Shown here: positions 1 to 11,394 of the stretch, piece by piece
How the letters are laid out: each line of letters begins with the position of its first letter
How positions within the stretch are numbered: the first letter of the stretch is position 1
Source: Cydia pomonella
Taxonomy: Eukaryota > Arthropoda > Insecta > Lepidoptera > Tortricidae
DNA length: 64,000 nucleotides
Assembly (NCBI RefSeq): GCF_033807575.1
Contig: NC_084704.1
Location: 28,125,968-28,189,967, forward strand
Reading direction: 5' to 3'
Translations under genes and position numbers: made by a program
The notes under the pieces: generated by a model
What the model saw: the letters and a program-made list of their open reading frames with translations, nothing else
The model's database searches: none
What the model was told of the DNA's origin: nothing

Positions 1-155
1 TAAATTCCTAACTTAATATAAAACTTGATCTCCATACAAATTTTCATCGCCATTTTAACCCCCTTAGGGATGAATGTCCGAAAATGCTGAAATCGCTAAC
101 CTTTTCATGAAGTTTCAAGATCCTAGCTTAATGATTCCTAGGTGAATCGGTCAGT
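1..155 (+). repeat. Fragment of the GCTGAAAT tandem repeat family
   Basis: This is one unit of a repeat whose recognisable words are a 'ctccatacaaa..ttcatc' stretch, a 'ccccttagggatgaat' stretch, 'aaatgctgaaatcgc' and 'gaagtttcaag'. The same words in the same order recur at 7960-8255 and, as about five tandem units, at 20655-21335. The left end runs off the window. It has no coding content. Confidence 0.6.
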
Positions 156-221
156 CAGACAGGATACATGCATTTACATATAAGTACCTCTAGATTGAAT
201 ATCCAAATACGCTATCATTAC

Positions 222-440
222 GATACAAGTGCGAAAAATAGGAAATTCGAAACGAGTGGCGATAAATTAAAACACGACCGAAGGGAGTGTTTTAAATCGA
301 CACGAGTTGCGAATTACCTATTCGCACATGTATCGTACAACGTTTTACAGTACATATGGCCCTTTAAATGTTCGACACAGTAACGTAATATGCTACTTCT
401 CGCACTAGTGCTATAAAGTAGCCCCATATGTACTGTAAAG
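222..440. repeat. Double hairpin repeat (MITE-like)
   Basis: There are two consecutive inverted repeats. The first pairs about 50 bases from 222 (gatacaagtgcgaaaaatag..) with the segment ending at 334 (..cctattcgcacatgtatc), with small indels. The second pairs tttacagtacatatggc (344-360) with gccccatatgtactgtaaa (421-439). The short open frame over 168-383 is a by-product. It resembles a common lepidopteran dispersed repeat, but that is from memory and unverified. Confidence 0.6.
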
Positions 441-671
441 TGTGTTAAGTAGCGTATGTTACCTAAGTTAAAGCTGATTCGATGATACAGTCGTTTATAT
501 TTTGGCTACAAAATGCAACCACATCAAGTTAGAGGAGTCATTAGTGAACGTCTTAAGGAGTCATTTATGCCCTGAAAAGATTTTATTTGGCCTTCGTCAT
601 GTTGCGGATTTATTTTACGGGCAAGGAGATTCTTTGACAACAGGCGCTGAAAGTTATCAAAGGTCAACGAT

Positions 672-814
672 GTACAGTCGCCAACAGATATATCGGAGCG
701 GCCGAGGCGCTCACAAATATTTGAACACGCCTGTAATTTGTCAAGACGTTGGAGTGCGTGTTCAGATATTTGCGAGCTTCTTGGCTGCTCCGATATATCT
801 GATGGCGACTGTAC
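672..814. mobile_element. Hairpin MITE with GTACAGTC tips
   Basis: A 143-base element. Its first ~58 bases (gtacagtcgccaacagatat..) pair with its last ~58 (..atatctgatggcgactgtac) with few mismatches, leaving a short loop. It has no ORF, so it is non-autonomous. The open frames over 502-891 on both strands are by-products of the palindrome. The GTACAGTC tip is shared with elements at 32817 and 48717, whose interiors differ. Confidence 0.75.
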
Positions 815-1464
815 GAGTAAATAACCAGAAAATTATTCGCTATTTTATAAAAAGATTGACAAAGATGCAAGAAACAATATTTTAAATTCAATTAATCTCG
901 TCAGGCTTTACAGTCGACGAGCAAAGCGACATTTTCGTTTCCGAGTGTGTCGCGGGTGTAAATAGTGGTCTTTAAAGGAATTACTTAAGATGAAAACCTT
1001 ACGCCCGGGAATCAAGCGTCTAGCTTCGAAGTCTTTCGAACAACCCGGACTTGGTCTATAATGTAAACTGACTGTACACTCAATCGACCGTTACACAACA
1101 CTCGGAACACCCGATAATAAAACATTTCAATATTTTCTGGTGTAATCGACTGTATTTTCAAATTTGTCTCTTTTATTTCAAACAATTTGTAAAAATTGCG
1201 CAGACCTTTTTTATGATGCAATTATACTGGGTCGTCCATCACATGACAACAATGTATATTGCTTGGCAACCTTACTTTGATTCGGCGACCGCATTAGGTG
1301 AACGGGCCAATGTCATTGCACGCTTATTTAATATGCAAGTCAGCTTGTTAACTACCTATTCAAAACTGGACCAAGAAAGGCATTGAGGTTATTTCTTTGG
1401 AACTATACTTATGTAATATAAATAATGGGAAATAATATGATTTGGTTGATTTATATCCCGTAAA

Positions 1465-1764
1465 GTGGTGGTGGCCGAGTGGATATGACGTCCGACTTTC
1501 GATCCGGAAGTCGCGAGTTCAAATCCGGGCTCGTACCAATGAGTTTTTCAGAACTTATTTACGAATATCATTTGATATTTACCAGTAGCTTTTCGGGGAA
1601 GGAAAACATCGTGAGGAAACCTGCATACATCTGCGAAGAAATTCAAAAGTGTATGTGAAGTCCCCAATCCGCATTGGGCTAGCGTGGGGACTATATCCCG
1701 AGCCCTCTCGCACATGAGAGGAGGCCTATGCCCAGCAGTGGAATTTATATATGCTAAATTATTA
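1465..1764 (+). mobile_element. tRNA-derived SINE (type B), intact, with target duplication
   Basis: The head is tRNA-like: an A-box region (ggtggccgagtgg) and a B-box (gagttcaaatccggg). A body follows (cgtgaggaaacctgc.., ccccaatccgcattgggc), then a tail (ggaggcctatgcccagcag) and a short ATT-rich 3' end. The element is flanked by a perfect 14-base direct repeat, ttatatcccgtaaa, at 1451-1464 and 1765-1778. That fixes both ends and shows insertion by target-primed reverse transcription. The minus-strand open frame inside it is not a gene. Confidence 0.85.
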
Positions 1765-2221
1765 TTATATCCCGTAAAATACCTAATTCCTAGACTGCAA
1801 CTACTGCAAGACACCACGTCATCTAAATAATATCTGTCATATGACTATTTCGTGTTCCAGTGCGAAAAATTTATATTTAAAAGTCAATTTAAGTAGGTTT
1901 TGATACGTCGATAAATTAGTACAAATGTTGTAATTGTATATCTCTTTTCCAATTCAAGCCAAGACGAACAAAACGGCGCGGCATTACCTACCTTTTCTCG
2001 AACCGGTTCGTCTCATTTTCAAAACCTCATAGCTTCGTCCCACCTAACACAAATCATATGAAATAATATAATTTGAGCTCAAATTCTCAAGATTAAATAT
2101 AATTAGGGAACGTATAAAATACATTAAGTTTCAGCAATCTAGCTTTGATACTTTAGATTATCAGTACCTAAAATACGACGATTTGGTCTCTCACTAACTG
2201 ACACAAACTTCTGGGGTACTT

Positions 2222-2475
2222 TCCAATGTCCCAGAAAGCTAAAATTCGGCATGAAGCCTAGGATTTACATACAAAGGACATAAAAATTAAAAAAGAAAAA
2301 AAAATTAAAAAAACTTTCACGCTCTCACCCGATAAAAGGGGGTGCAGTTCTGAATACCTAACAAGTAAAATTAGGCCAGTTCCCGATGTCTTAGAGAGCT
2401 AATATTTGGTATGAAGCCTAGGATTTAGGTATATACAAAGATCTGAAAAATTTAAAAATCTGTAACTTTCACCCA
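2222..2475 (+). repeat. Two-unit direct repeat
   Basis: A ~45-base block ending in atgaagcctaggattta occurs at 2222-2266 and again at 2383-2427, about 161 bases apart with several substitutions. Both copies are followed by A-rich sequence and 'actttcac'. This looks like an old tandem duplication inside a dispersed repeat. No gene was seen. Confidence 0.55.
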
Positions 2476-2691
2476 CCATTTCAATGCCTGTACCCGCATC
2501 ACAAAATTAGCTACGCGGGCAAAGACTAAAAAACTACGGCAACTTACAAAAAGAAATGAGATCCCACCAATGGCGGTCAGGGGGCCGACAATTGAATATC
2601 CAGTTAATAAAAAAGTTTTCAGATTTCAGCAGACGCCAAAGCTCTGACTTTACTATATAACTCTACATATACCTCTAATTGGTTTAAAAAG

Positions 2692-2858
2692 TATGGCTTG
2701 GCCGTTTCACTTTATTGCGTGTCATAACATTGAAGTCCTGTGATGTCGGTAATTTCCTACCTAACTATCTCCATCGGACAGTGTGGCACATATATTAAGA
2801 AATTAAGTTTATGTCTTTGTGATAATCCAATAGAAGATCTATGAAACGGCCAAGCTAT
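2692..2858. mobile_element. MITE with short inverted ends
   Basis: Inverted termini tatggcttggccgtttca and tgaaacggccaagctat enclose about 130 bases without coding potential. The arms pair over about 17 bases. Target duplication is not obvious. This is called a MITE from structure only. Confidence 0.6.
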
Positions 2859-3752
2859 CGTTTTTAATCCTATATATGTAGGGTCCTCTTGGCTTTTGCT
2901 GAGATTTCTATTTTTGTTATCGAAATAATAGCCGTAAGGAAAGCTGTAAAGGTTTATTTATATTAGACTGCCTACTCATAGCCAGCGGATAGCTATTACG
3001 GGTGGTTCATAAATCAAAATTCGCAGGGCTGTCTCAAGTTAGGCTAGCTAGCTAGGCTTCTCAACATAGCAACCATATTTCATTGGAGTAAACTAGGTGA
3101 AGTTAATCTGGGCGCTAACCTTCTAAGTCAGTACATTTGCTGCGCTGTTTCTTTTAATTTTTAATTTCCTTTGTTATATTTGAATTGTAGTCTTTTTTAT
3201 CCAATACATTGACATAAGCTGATAATGTTTCTTTGACGAAACTATTCATTTTATGGCGGTCTCCTTCGACCCTTATGCCGTGACGGCGAAGTGTCTCTAG
3301 ATATTTACTAGTGGCCCTGTGAGCTGGTAGATCCTGCGATAAGCTTCATAAGCTTAAAAAACTAAAAAATACTTAATTGAGTCATTATCACAGCGAACTC
3401 ACAATGGTCTCATGTGCCATAGACCCTACTGACGCTTAAGTTCTTTATGCAAATTTCCACCATTTTGAACATTCTCCAAAAGTAGAAACGACAAAATTCT
3501 ATGGAATTCACTAGAATCGTTTTGAGAAATGCGACCTATAGAGAAGAACATCCGGACATACGAAAGCATTTTTTACCCAAGCTAAAACAGAGACCTTCGC
3601 TAAAGCTCGATCAATAACTACATTATCCAAAAATAACTTGCGTGCGGTAAAGAGTAATTTTTGTCCGTATCTGAGTAACTTTTGGAATATGTCAAATTGT
3701 TTTTTTTTTGTGAATTTAATACTTACTAATATTCACCAATTTTAGAAGCCGA

Positions 3753-3884
3753 AGGCCCTACCGCGTACACAGAAGTTCTTCGAAATTGCGGGCATCTTTC
3801 TCTTTTACTCCAATTAAAATATATTTAGAGTGTCAGAGAAAGATGCCCATAATTTAGTAACTTCCGTGATCGCGGTAGACCCTC
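3753..3884. mobile_element. Hairpin MITE
   Basis: The left arm (ggccctaccgcgtacacaga.. to ..gggcatctttctct) pairs imperfectly over ~50 bases with the right arm (..agagaaagatgcccat.. to ..cgcggtagaccct). A ~25-base AT-rich loop separates them. There is no ORF. It is typical of a palindromic non-autonomous DNA element. Confidence 0.65.
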
Positions 3885-4220
3885 TGGAAGAAGTTCGCCT
3901 TTGTACCTACCTTTTTCTTAAGAATATGTTTGAATATTATTTTGTACAAGAAAGTGCCTACTGCTACTAATTGTGTTTAAAAAAATTTTTTTTTTCCTTC
4001 AAAAATATATACGAGACCGAACGAAACTTTTGACAAGGGTTAATAGATATGAATATTGCAAGATCACTCAGTTCACTCTCGCTCCCTCAGTCTGCTCCCA
4101 TTTCTAGTGTCCCGTAACTTTAGACCCAATTGTTAGAACAAGGAACAAGAACATTGTTACTTGTTGACTGATTTATGATGACATTATAGCTTTTCGTAAT
4201 TATTAAAGTAACTATTTATT

Positions 4221-4359
4221 AGTGTAAGGCCTGAGTGGACGCTTAAACAAATGCAAAGTTATTGGTGCGGCCTTAGTGCACGGCACGCTGCTTAAATGAC
4301 TTGTGAGCTCGACGCCATGCTGCGCGCCTCGCCGAACGCTCCGACTCAGGCCTTACACT
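4221..4359. mobile_element. MITE with perfect 16-base inverted ends
   Basis: agtgtaaggcctgagt at 4221-4236 is the exact reverse complement of 4344-4359. The interior is GC-richer than its surroundings and non-coding. Weaker pairing continues inward (acgctt against gcgtt). Confidence 0.7.
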
Positions 4360-4713
4360 TAGTTTAGTCTGTTCAATAATTTTCATGCAACTAGATCTGT
4401 AAACAGTATGGTAGACTGGAGTTTAACCATTGGTGCCTTAAATTAAGACTAGAGTCATTCATTGGAGGGAGGCGACGCATTATAGTTTAACCTACATGAA
4501 ATCATAGATTAAAGGTGACGTTCAGATGTCAACAGCTCGGACGTTCGCATGTCTGCAGCTACACGCCACCGCATTACTGTCGTGATTATGGTGTTCCGTC
4601 ACTCATTTCATCAAGGAAATTGACTGGAAATCTGAACATCACCTAAACTATTGAACTACACGCTCGCTAAAACTATAATATAATATACCTACATTTTACT
4701 CAAGTAAACTAAC

Positions 4714-4919
4714 CTCAACTTCGATCCCAGGAATTCTAAAAACTTTCAAAGGAGGGGCATCGCGCGGCTGATACCGACAGAACTCGCGGTCCCCACGGTA
4801 CCACTTCACAGAGTACAGCACTTCTTGTTCCAGGTCGTATAGACACTGCATCCGCACTTTGGAGCCCCTCTCCGCGGCGTCTGGCACGATCACGTGAACG
4901 TTGCGTAGGCATAAGGATC
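4714..4919 (-). CDS. Internal exon of a Beaten path (Beat)-family Ig protein
   Basis: This exon encodes about 68 residues of the first Ig domain of a Beat-family protein. In insects these are secreted or membrane-anchored cell-surface proteins that bind Sidestep-type partners during axon guidance. Visible hallmarks are a VHVIVPDAAERG strand, the core cysteine (about residue 25, MQCLYDLE), the core tryptophan (about residue 39, YSVKWYRG), then REFCRYQP and PPLKVFRIPGIEVE. The partner cysteine of the Ig fold should lie in the next exon, which I did not find. On the minus strand the exon is preceded by a pyrimidine-rich tract ending in acag and followed by GAG|gttagt, so both splice sites look usable. 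It starts inside a codon and ends in phase. Cys replaces the Tyr I would expect in the EF-Y-RY motif. The exon is clearly GC-richer than its surroundings. Family assignment is strong; the Beat subtype is not determined. Confidence 0.85.
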
Positions 4920-5407
4920 CTGTAAACAAAGCCGTTATTTGTTTGTCAATATGTAGGCGCTAGTACATAACAGATTGGCTAAAAATACCGAAGAATTTCA
5001 TGGAAATAATAATCAGATAATTTAATTAACTTCTTTGCAGCGTTCAAAACGTTTGAAAACAGATCATAAAAATCGTTATCTATATATAGCTTTTTCCTTA
5101 TTTACTTAGGTTCAAATGAAAAGGATCAAGCATGTATTCTTTGTCTGTTGGTATACTCGTACCTGATTATAATCAGGTAATGAGATCACTGTTGTGTTAT
5201 ATTGTATGTCACAAGGTCATTATGTATGTATACACGTGTATTTTTAATACAAACGCATAATCAAAGAGTAGTTAGTTTACGCTTTAATGAACACACTTTT
5301 ATAGGTCTTATACAAATGGACGATTATTGTACCTTCAGTGTACCTCTGTAAACTTTTCATAGAAATCAGTATATCTATCCCTAAAACAAGCTAGGCTCAA
5401 AACAAGG

Positions 5408-5560
5408 TCCACGCGCCACCCTGACGTCTGCCGTGTGGACCTTTTTTGTCAAATATCTCGTTTCAGGGAGAGAGAGGTACACTGAGGTACACCGAAGGTA
5501 CAATATGTTTATATATTTTTTGTTCAAATTTTCTGAGGTTTACTCGCCATCCTGACGCTC
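5408..5560. mobile_element. Degenerate copy of the GGCGGGTGTAC MITE family
   Basis: The left side has a hairpin resembling the head-to-head ends seen at 45066-45105 (ccacgcgccaccctgacg / gtctgccgtgtggacc). Next comes 'ctttttttgtcaaat', repeated 'ggtacac' words, and a right end ggtttactcgccatcctgacgctcacc that matches the right ends at 27610 and 45215. This copy is diverged and older than the other two. Confidence 0.5.
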
Positions 5561-6092
5561 ACCCATTGGCCGAGGTTTTTGACAGACGGTATGCTCCAGT
5601 CCAGTTGTTAAATCTTCGAAGGTCACAAGTGACCAAGATGTACAAAATACATTGCCGCTCGAAAAATTATCAAAAATGAATTATGTTCTGGTAGTTAAGA
5701 CTAACTAAAAAATATATTTCAGAATTGTTTTATAGCACTAAAACCTACGTATAGTTTAAGGTTACGAGCACTCCGGCACAAATTCGATTCTCGTTGCCTA
5801 TTGTTTAGTATAATTTACTATTCATGCACAAATGTATTAAAAATAAATAAATAAAAAGAAATACATGGCTGTATGTGTTTCACACTTTGTGATTGATTTG
5901 GTCTCCGAATACCTTGTTAAAATCCTTCGGATTCCTTCCGAGGACTTTGGTACTGGTACTTATAAAGATGTTGCCTGTTAAATGGATAACAGCAACCTTT
6001 TTTATCAGGAGGTTCTATGAGTTAATGATATTTTGTGATATCATATTTTTTACCAAAGGCAGACTACCTATAAAAGTTGCTTCCAGCGGCGG

Positions 6093-6200
6093 TAGCACGG
6101 TCGCATTTTTATAGCCTGTCACCATGCCTGTCATTTTCAACAAGTATGTAAGTGCGAAAGTGACAGGCGTGATGACAGGCGATAAAATGCAACCATGCTG
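6093..6200. mobile_element. Hairpin MITE rich in cctgtca words
   Basis: The left arm (tagcacggtcgcatttttatag then cctgtcaccatgcctgtca) pairs with the right arm (gtgacaggcgtgatgacaggcgataaaatgcaaccatgctg). A ~25-base loop lies between. The overlapping small open frames on both strands are palindrome by-products. Confidence 0.65.
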
Positions 6201-6209
6201 TGAGGCCAA

Positions 6210-7030
6210 GATAATATTGTCGCGTTTTTTTTTCAGTATCAGAAACCAAACTTGATAGGTACCAGAACCAGACCATAAAAAATACAGAAATTCAGAACAG
6301 ATAGAGGGTTCCTATCTAGAGGTTAATATACCAAAATGTAACTTGTTGGCCATTCAGTTAAGGCGTTCTCGGAAATAACCACATTATAGTCCCAGCTAAA
6401 ATGCCCGTTAGCATACACATACACATAGCTATACATAATACACATTCCGAGTATCAAATCGAACTCGATTGTTTATATTTGAATACCGAAAGAAAGTAAA
6501 ACGTCCAGCGATTCCCATGCACTGGAAAGGTAGAAATCTTAAGTAAATATACGAGTATATAGGAATACCTAGTTATATATATAGGGAAAAAAACAGTTTC
6601 TTTCTCCTCGCAAACTTATAATGATACGTCTTAGAAAACAGATTTACCAATTTTGAAGATTACGGATCTGTTTGATGTGATGTGATTCACCCAAATATTA
6701 TGAATTTCGTAGGATTTCCACAGAGGATATATTTCTGTTTCGGAATTGAATTGAGTGTTCCATAATATCATGAATATTTGAGAATTAAGGTTGATAAAAG
6801 GCCTAAAATATTGAAAGTCAAATCAAAAGTTCTATTAAAGTTTTTCCTGGAATTCTTGGTTACACATTTTATAAAATTGAAATATATAATTGCACTGTGT
6901 AAAATAAACTAATTAAAAATCATTGTAACGTAAATCTATTGTAAGTAAAGAGCAATGCTAGCTATTCAAGAACTATATACAGTTAAATGAAGAAACCGTA
7001 AGATAACCGTTGAGAATTGATTATTATAGA
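6210..7030. other. No gene recognised
   Basis: AT-rich sequence without a supported ORF, splice-flanked exon, tRNA fold or recognised repeat. Confidence 0.5.
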
Positions 7031-7038
7031 AGTCTTAA

Positions 7039-7106
7039 TTGTATTTAAACTTTAGACATGCTAAAGGCGCCGCAGAAGCTCTGGCATTTCTAAAGTTTAA
7101 ATACAA
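7039..7106. repeat. Perfect 18-base hairpin
   Basis: ttgtatttaaactttaga (7039-7056) is exactly complementary to 7089-7106, and pairing extends inward by several bases with one mismatch. The loop is about 22 bases. It may be a very short MITE; a small-RNA precursor cannot be excluded from sequence alone. Confidence 0.6.
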
Positions 7107-7109
7107 GTG

Positions 7110-7915
7110 CAGGTATTTTTGAATTTGCCAAGTTTGATAAATACTTTGCCCTAAGATTAATTAGCTTCTTGCTGAAAGACACCAGTAGCTGCGCGTTATT
7201 GTCAAAAACTTTCCATGCCGACTTGGGACCGTGCAAAAATGTGCTCTCGGTCCAATAATAACGCTGTATTTTGTTATCAAAATGTTAGAAATTTTGCCGG
7301 ATGTTTATCCTAATTAAAACTTTATCTCAACAATTATACCTATATGTAAAATAGTAGGCGACAATTTTTGTGTAGCACTACGAATTTTATGTTATTTTTG
7401 ACGAGTTTCGACTTTATATACTAATTAATGCGACTTTTAGCTACATTTAACAATTAGGTATTTGACTTAGTAATTTCAACGAGCTTTTCTTACTACTAGT
7501 ACTTCGTTGATTAATGATTATACAGGTTTCTGCGTAATTAATGGATAACCTTCTTACCACCGACAGGTCACCTTTGGCTGGTCCAAAAAATGCACTTATA
7601 GGTCGAGTAAAAGTTTCATGGTTTTGGAGATAAACGAACTTATCTGACTTTTATACTTCAATCACAATCTAGGCCATAATATATTTGTTTGTAAAGATGT
7701 AAATAGCATGTGTTATACGCGTTATACCATTATAGAATGAGTATTTTAGATAAACTATTTTTTTAGAAAGTGAGTCACACTAGTCTCTATACATTTTTTA
7801 TTCACCACAAGTGATTTAAAAAAAATGAAATTTTCTTGCTACTTTCTTTAATTTAGATTTCTCTTCCTGTTTTTTATTCAATATTCATTTTTATGCGGCA
7901 ACCTGTATATATATA
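7110..7915. other. No gene recognised
   Basis: AT-rich non-coding sequence. A weak imperfect stem can be drawn around 7195-7262 (gcgttattg / caataataacgc), but I do not consider it a supported element. Confidence 0.45.
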
Positions 7916-7916
7916 C

Positions 7917-8260
7917 TAGTTATTAGGTATCTACGACTTCGTCCGCGTAGATTTATTTCCCGAGACACACTTTCAATCCCTATTTAACCTTATCAGAAGC
8001 AAAATTTTCGAAAGCACTAAAATTATTTTTTCTACTTCGTAAAATTTTCTTTTCCTACTAATTTCAAGTCCCTACTCAAATCAAACTGTAACTCAAACTT
8101 TTAACCCTATTAAGGGATGAATTTCCAAAACCGCTGAAATTGCTTTTCTTCTATTTTAATATAATACCTTCTCACGAAGTTTCAAGTTCCTAACTTTAAA
8201 AAAACTTGACCCCCATACAAACTTACATCCCCTTTTTAACCTCCTTAGGCACACGTTTAT
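7917..8260 (+). repeat. GCTGAAAT-family repeat, two diverged units
   Basis: It opens with 'acgacttcgtccgcgtagattt', a lead-in also found at 19515. Diverged units follow: aagcactaaaattatt.., caaaaccgctgaaattgc, gaagtttcaagttcctaac, cccccatacaaactt. These words match 1-155 and 20655-21335 in order. Non-coding. Confidence 0.6.
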
Positions 8261-8289
8261 ATAATGTAGATAGATTATTACATTATTTT

Positions 8290-8465
8290 ACATATTACCG
8301 GATTATTATTCCTGAGTCATGGGTGTCGTCTATATATTTAAGGATTTTTTATATATTTATATGAATATCGTTGTCTAAATACCCACAACACAAGCCTTGT
8401 TAAGCTTCCTCTGTGGGACTTAGGCAATTTATGTAACAATGTCCTATAATATTTATTTATATACG
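8290..8465 (+). mobile_element. SINE type A, 3' portion only
   Basis: The body and tail of the type A SINE are present: cctgagtcatgggtgt, cgttgtctaaatacc, acaacacaagccttgtta, gtgggacttaggcaattt and tgtcctataatatttattt. They match 23310-23465 with moderate divergence. The tRNA-like head is missing, so this is a 5'-truncated or decayed copy. Confidence 0.7.
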
Positions 8466-8469
8466 TACG

Positions 8470-9215
8470 AGAAAAATTACGCTTTGAGAACCTAGCCGTA
8501 ATACCTTACTTAAATTAAGAGAGCGCCCTTGGATTTTATTTTTGTGTTAGATATAATGTAACACTCCGTAATCAGATTGTTTAAAAATGTCTAAAAATGC
8601 AGCTGGCTCTTTCATAAACAGACTGGTTCATTCGTGTCACTTTTATAAAATAATATGAGCGGACGTAATTTTCCCTTTTTTGTGGAAACAGAACCGATCC
8701 CTATAGTCAATAACGACTGATTTCCCCTCGCCAGTGATAAATACGGGTTAGCGAGAGCGAGCTAAACCACGGCTGCCCGTCGCAAGATTACTTGCACTTG
8801 AGCAAACACGCCCTTGTTGTAACCCTTCGTAACCTTTTACCTTTTTACTAATTGAACAAGCCAAAATTTGCGACGAATCGCGAAGTTGACAATTTATCAA
8901 GGCTATTTTTCATTTTCTGTTGTGGACTGGCCGTGGGCGAGTCACCTATTAGTTGATTTGCATTACAGTCAGTAAATAATCTCTACGCCAGGGATCGTAA
9001 CCGGTTTTTTGCAAAAACTTCGAAATAACTATAAATTTCGGTTTATTTTATACTCCAATTGTAGGACTCAGATGTGTTTTTAGATATGTAAAGACTTCGT
9101 ATCATTTATGAGATTTCCCATTTAGACATGAAATAATTAACAAAGAACGAAAAAATACCGTTTTCGTTCCCATACAAAAAATACCGGTCTCATTCCCACA
9201 CAAAAAATATCCCTG
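8470..9215. other. No gene recognised
   Basis: Non-coding sequence with a slightly GC-richer patch near 8700-8800. No ORF, tRNA fold or repeat border can be supported. Confidence 0.45.
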
Positions 9216-9221
9216 CTCTAC

Positions 9222-9470
9222 GGCCTGCTAGCCTAGTCGGGAATTACCCTGTCTACGAAGCCGAAGGTCCCGGGTTCGAATCCCGGTAAGAGCTATGATA
9301 GATGATGAGATAGCTATGAGCTATGGATGTTATCTATGTATCTATGTACGTATTTATCTATATAAGTATGTATATCGTCGCCCTAGTATCCATAGTTACA
9401 AGCTATGCTGAGTTTGGGGCTATATCGATCTGTGTAACATTGTCCCCAAAGTAGATTTATTTATCATATT
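9222..9470 (+). mobile_element. tRNA-derived SINE related to type A, with a different tail
   Basis: The head carries an A-box-like segment (tagcctagtcggg) and a good B-box (gggttcgaatccc) ending in ggtaagagc. The following body differs from the 23214 copy: tat-rich words, then gagtttggggctatatcgatctgtgtaacattgtcccc. This suggests a sister subfamily sharing only the tRNA-like head. An isolated tRNA gene is unlikely because the acceptor stem does not close. Confidence 0.65.
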
Positions 9471-10159
9471 TAAATAGCACCTACCTTCCGAGAATTTACT
9501 GGCACGAGCAAAAGTTCAAATCCATTATCTATTTATTTTTAGCAACGCATGTCACATGCCACTCGTAGTTTGTTTATATTATATACTGTAAGGTGTTCTT
9601 CAATCAATTTTGCAGTTAGCAATGCCTTCTCTAAAAGATTATATATAAAACCAAATTATACTCAGTTAATGTGGCCGAACACATTACCATACGTATTTAC
9701 ATTAACTACTTATGTCTGACTTAGTTAATCTGATTTACATACTTCATTCATTTATGACAGTGCAAGCACACTTACTTCAACCGCGAACCTGTAAGTACTT
9801 TGGCCAATTTTTTGTTCAGCTTATTTTCAAAGAGTGGCACGTCGCACCACCGCACTGCGCGCAGCAGATATTGCTCAATATTGACAGTAAACACTTATGG
9901 TCACACTGAATGTTCCTGCTTTCTCAAAAACTGTAGTATATGGCAAATTTATTTTATTAATGCTTTTTAAATTTCTTTTATCAACAAGTACAATTTTTGT
10001 TTTCGGTGGAAGCATTTGAAAAACACTCAATTTCTTGGATTAAAATTGTAAAAATACCCGACATCCAAATATCAAACTGCCAACATTCCTAAAATATATA
10101 AAATATATATTACAACTGAATCATTGTACCTCAAAAAATAGGCAAAAAGTTATATTTTC

Positions 10160-10310
10160 ATAGAGTAAGCGTTTTAGGGGGAGTGTAATTCGGCTATATA
10201 TCTGAAAGTTAAAAAGATAGACGAAAGGCAGTAAAGTCAAAAGATGCAGGAGCTTGCGGGATATCGTATGGTATCAAAAACAATGTTCTTTTTGGTTTAG
10301 TTTGAGTGTT
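10160..10310 (+). repeat. Dispersed repeat, copy 1 of 2
   Basis: The segment containing tctgaaagtt, aaagatagacgaaaggcagt, caaaagatgcagga and tatcgtatggta is repeated in the same orientation at 11395-11560 with moderate divergence. There is no coding frame across it. Confidence 0.6.
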
Positions 10311-10319
10311 TTATCCCAT

Positions 10320-10910
10320 GTTTAGGGATCCGTAGTGAACTATTAGGAACCCTTATAGTTACGCCATTTCCGTTTGTCCGTCCACGGCTTTGCTCTTTGA
10401 TCGTTAGTACCTACTAGAAAGCTGCAAGTTGGCATAGATACTTTAATCCCACGCTAGACAGAACATTCCAATAAAAACTTTAAAAAAATATTGGGTTATA
10501 TGGGAGGTCCATACATTTATTTTTTTGCTTTAAGCTTATGATGTGGGGTATTATTGGATAGGTCTTTCCAAACAAATAGGGGTCTTCAACAGCCATTTTT
10601 TGAGAAAGTCCCCCGCCCCCTCAAACTTCTGTACCATGGGTCCAAAAAATAAAAAATAAAATTAAAACTAAAACTTAATAAATATTTTCAATGAAAACTA
10701 TAGCGAACATAATCGGTCCAGCCGTTTTTGCGTTATTGTAAAAAGTCTTCTCTTCTCAGTATAAAAAACGGACAAAGCGCTGCGATAACTCCCTTATGCT
10801 TGTAATGTGGTACATGATACTTACTCATAGCCCCGTTTAGTTTTTTCTGATAGATTGGTAACTACGGAACCCTACACTGATCATGGCCCGACATGCTATT
10901 GGCCGATTTT
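10320..10910. repeat. Dispersed repeat with 'cggaaccct' edge words
   Basis: It opens with 'agggatccgtagtg..ggaacccttatag..tccgtttgtccgtcc' and closes with 'ggtaactacggaaccctac' followed by 'tggcccgacatgc'. The same edge vocabulary occurs at 34335, 48990, 59000 and 62080. I read this as an old dispersed element; the class is not assigned. Confidence 0.45.
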
Positions 10911-11023
10911 TTAAATATTCTGTTATGGAACAATGACATTAAAATAAAAGTTACACCTGAACAAATATATTCGATTTCATTTTGAACCACAGTTGGGATC
11001 TTTTGGATTATTTATTAGTGGCA

Positions 11024-11155
11024 TTATCTATAAAAAGCGACCTTATTGTCGACGGCGCTTACGCTGCACTGCATCGCGCAGCGTTGTATTTGTATCGGAG
11101 CATCGTTTATGACAGTGGAAGCGCCTTCGACAATAAGGTCCCTTTTCATAGATAA
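11024..11155. mobile_element. Hairpin MITE
   Basis: The left arm ttatctataaaaagcgacc continues to ttattgtcgacggcgctt. It pairs over ~37 bases with a right arm running aagcgccttcgacaataagg to ccttttcatagataa. A CpG-containing spacer of about 55 bases sits between. Non-coding. Confidence 0.75.
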
Positions 11156-11394
11156 CGTCACATGTAAGTAGTTGGGTGGTTTAACGGAACATTATAACCC
11201 CAGTAAAATTACTGTCCGCTCATACTAACTGAATGGAAATCATTCATAATAGCTAAATTATCTAGTATTATACATATTGTATTATTGATTACATATTACG
11301 TACAAAACAGAATTCAACCAAATGTCGTTATGTGTTGACGAACATAAATAAATGCGTACACAAATATTACAAACGTTTTCATATTGAAAATGTT

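Noticed and set aside
502..891. Overlapping open frames on both strands, 75-127 codons
   Set aside because: They lie across a hairpin MITE; the palindrome creates similar frames on both strands and no domain is seen.
9222..9300. Free-standing tRNA gene
   Set aside because: A good B-box is present but the acceptor stem does not close, and the sequence continues as a SINE body.
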